This document shows, piece by piece, positions 63,976 to 64,000 of a DNA stretch of 64,000 nt. The DNA is from Chelydra serpentina (Eukaryota > Chordata > Testudines > Chelydridae), in contig JBAIAC010000020.1 of the NCBI GenBank assembly GCA_037349315.1, positions 2,170,001-2,234,000 on the forward strand. The letters are read 5' to 3'. Below the pieces are notes generated by a model. It was given only the letters and a program-made list of their open reading frames with translations. It searched no databases and was not told where the DNA came from. Both the position numbers and the translations under genes were made by a program. The first letter of the stretch is position 1; the number at the start of each line of letters is the position of its first letter.

Positions 63976-64000
63976 AAAAGGGGGGAAATGTGGAAACAAG
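63976..64000 (+). promoter_or_regulatory. polypurine tract and start of 3' LTR
   Basis: AAAAGGGGGGAAA (63976-63988) is the plus-strand primer site. TGTGGAAACAAG begins the 3' LTR and is identical to 42755-42766. The rest of the LTR lies beyond the window. Confidence 0.85.

Larger units (their letters stand above)
42755..64000 (+). mobile_element. endogenous retrovirus split by seven insertions
   Basis: TGTGGAAACAAG at 42755 is identical to the 12 bases after the polypurine tract at 63989-64000, marking the 5' and 3' LTR starts. Between them lie LTR pieces, gag, pro, pol and env in order on the plus strand. They are interrupted by a MITE (42840-43125), a DIRS element (to about 48023), a SINE (to 48187), a CR1 tail (51243-51329), a gypsy fragment (about 52290-54231), a second DIRS (55358-61530) and a second MITE (63429-63713). 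Removing these leaves about 7.5 kb. The pol reads like the gamma/epsilon retrovirus group. The env is less typical. All ORFs carry shifts or stops, so the provirus is inactive. Confidence 0.85.

Noticed and set aside
1..64000. CRISPR arrays, operons, bacterial-type systems
   Set aside because: Repeat spacing, gene structure with introns, and transposon content are those of a vertebrate genome. No regular repeat-spacer array exists.

Overview
The window is vertebrate nuclear DNA, most likely from a cryptodiran turtle. The evidence is tRNA-headed SINEs of the Cry I (tortoise Pol III SINE) type, many CR1 LINEs with the octamer-like tail ATTCTATG, DIRS-type and Penelope-like retroelements, and hAT and PIF/Harbinger MITEs. 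Host coding sequence is sparse and belongs to the B30.2/butyrophilin (BTN/TRIM) family, which suggests a BTN/MHC-linked gene cluster. No bacterial features, CRISPR arrays or rRNA genes were seen.

Layout. (1) Positions 1-17.7 kb hold the 3' half of a plus-strand butyrophilin-like gene: a transmembrane exon, seven tiny exons of 21 or 27 nt, then a B30.2 exon with a poly(A) signal. All junctions I can place are phase 1. Its introns carry CR1, Cry I, hAT and Penelope-derived repeats. (2) Positions 19.5-24.3 kb are a transposon stack: a hAT element with a C-rich minisatellite, a Harbinger transposase cut off by a nearly full-frame CR1, and a second non-LTR RT fragment. (3) Positions 24.3-29.1 kb hold a decayed partial duplicate of the BTN locus (IgV exon remnant, one heptad exon), with paralogous blocks shared with 2.1-6.6 kb and 37.3-38.9 kb. 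(4) Positions 32.2-37.3 kb are an endogenous viral segment. It has a repeated CCAAT-rich promoter region, two unrecognised early-type ORFs, a poly(A) signal, a second TATA promoter, three small phase-matched exons, and a long frame broken by three stops. The end of that frame resembles the N-terminal part of protein-primed DNA polymerase B of Polinton/adintovirus (or adenovirus-like) elements. (5) Positions 41.6-42.3 kb hold a minus-strand B30.2 terminal exon of TRIM/BTN type. (6) From 42,755 past the window end lies one endogenous retrovirus. Its 5' LTR start (TGTGGAAACAAG) recurs after a polypurine tract at 63,989. It has been split by a Harbinger MITE and a DIRS element in the 5' LTR, a Cry I SINE, a CR1 tail and a Ty3/gypsy fragment in pol, a second DIRS element in env, and a second copy of the same MITE in env. 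Subtracting the insertions leaves roughly 7.5 kb, a normal provirus size.

The candidate least explained by known families is the 32.2-37.3 kb viral segment, particularly its two early ORFs and the spliced leader of the polymerase-like frame. The most instructive structure is the dispersed, multiply nested ERV, whose insertions give a relative chronology.
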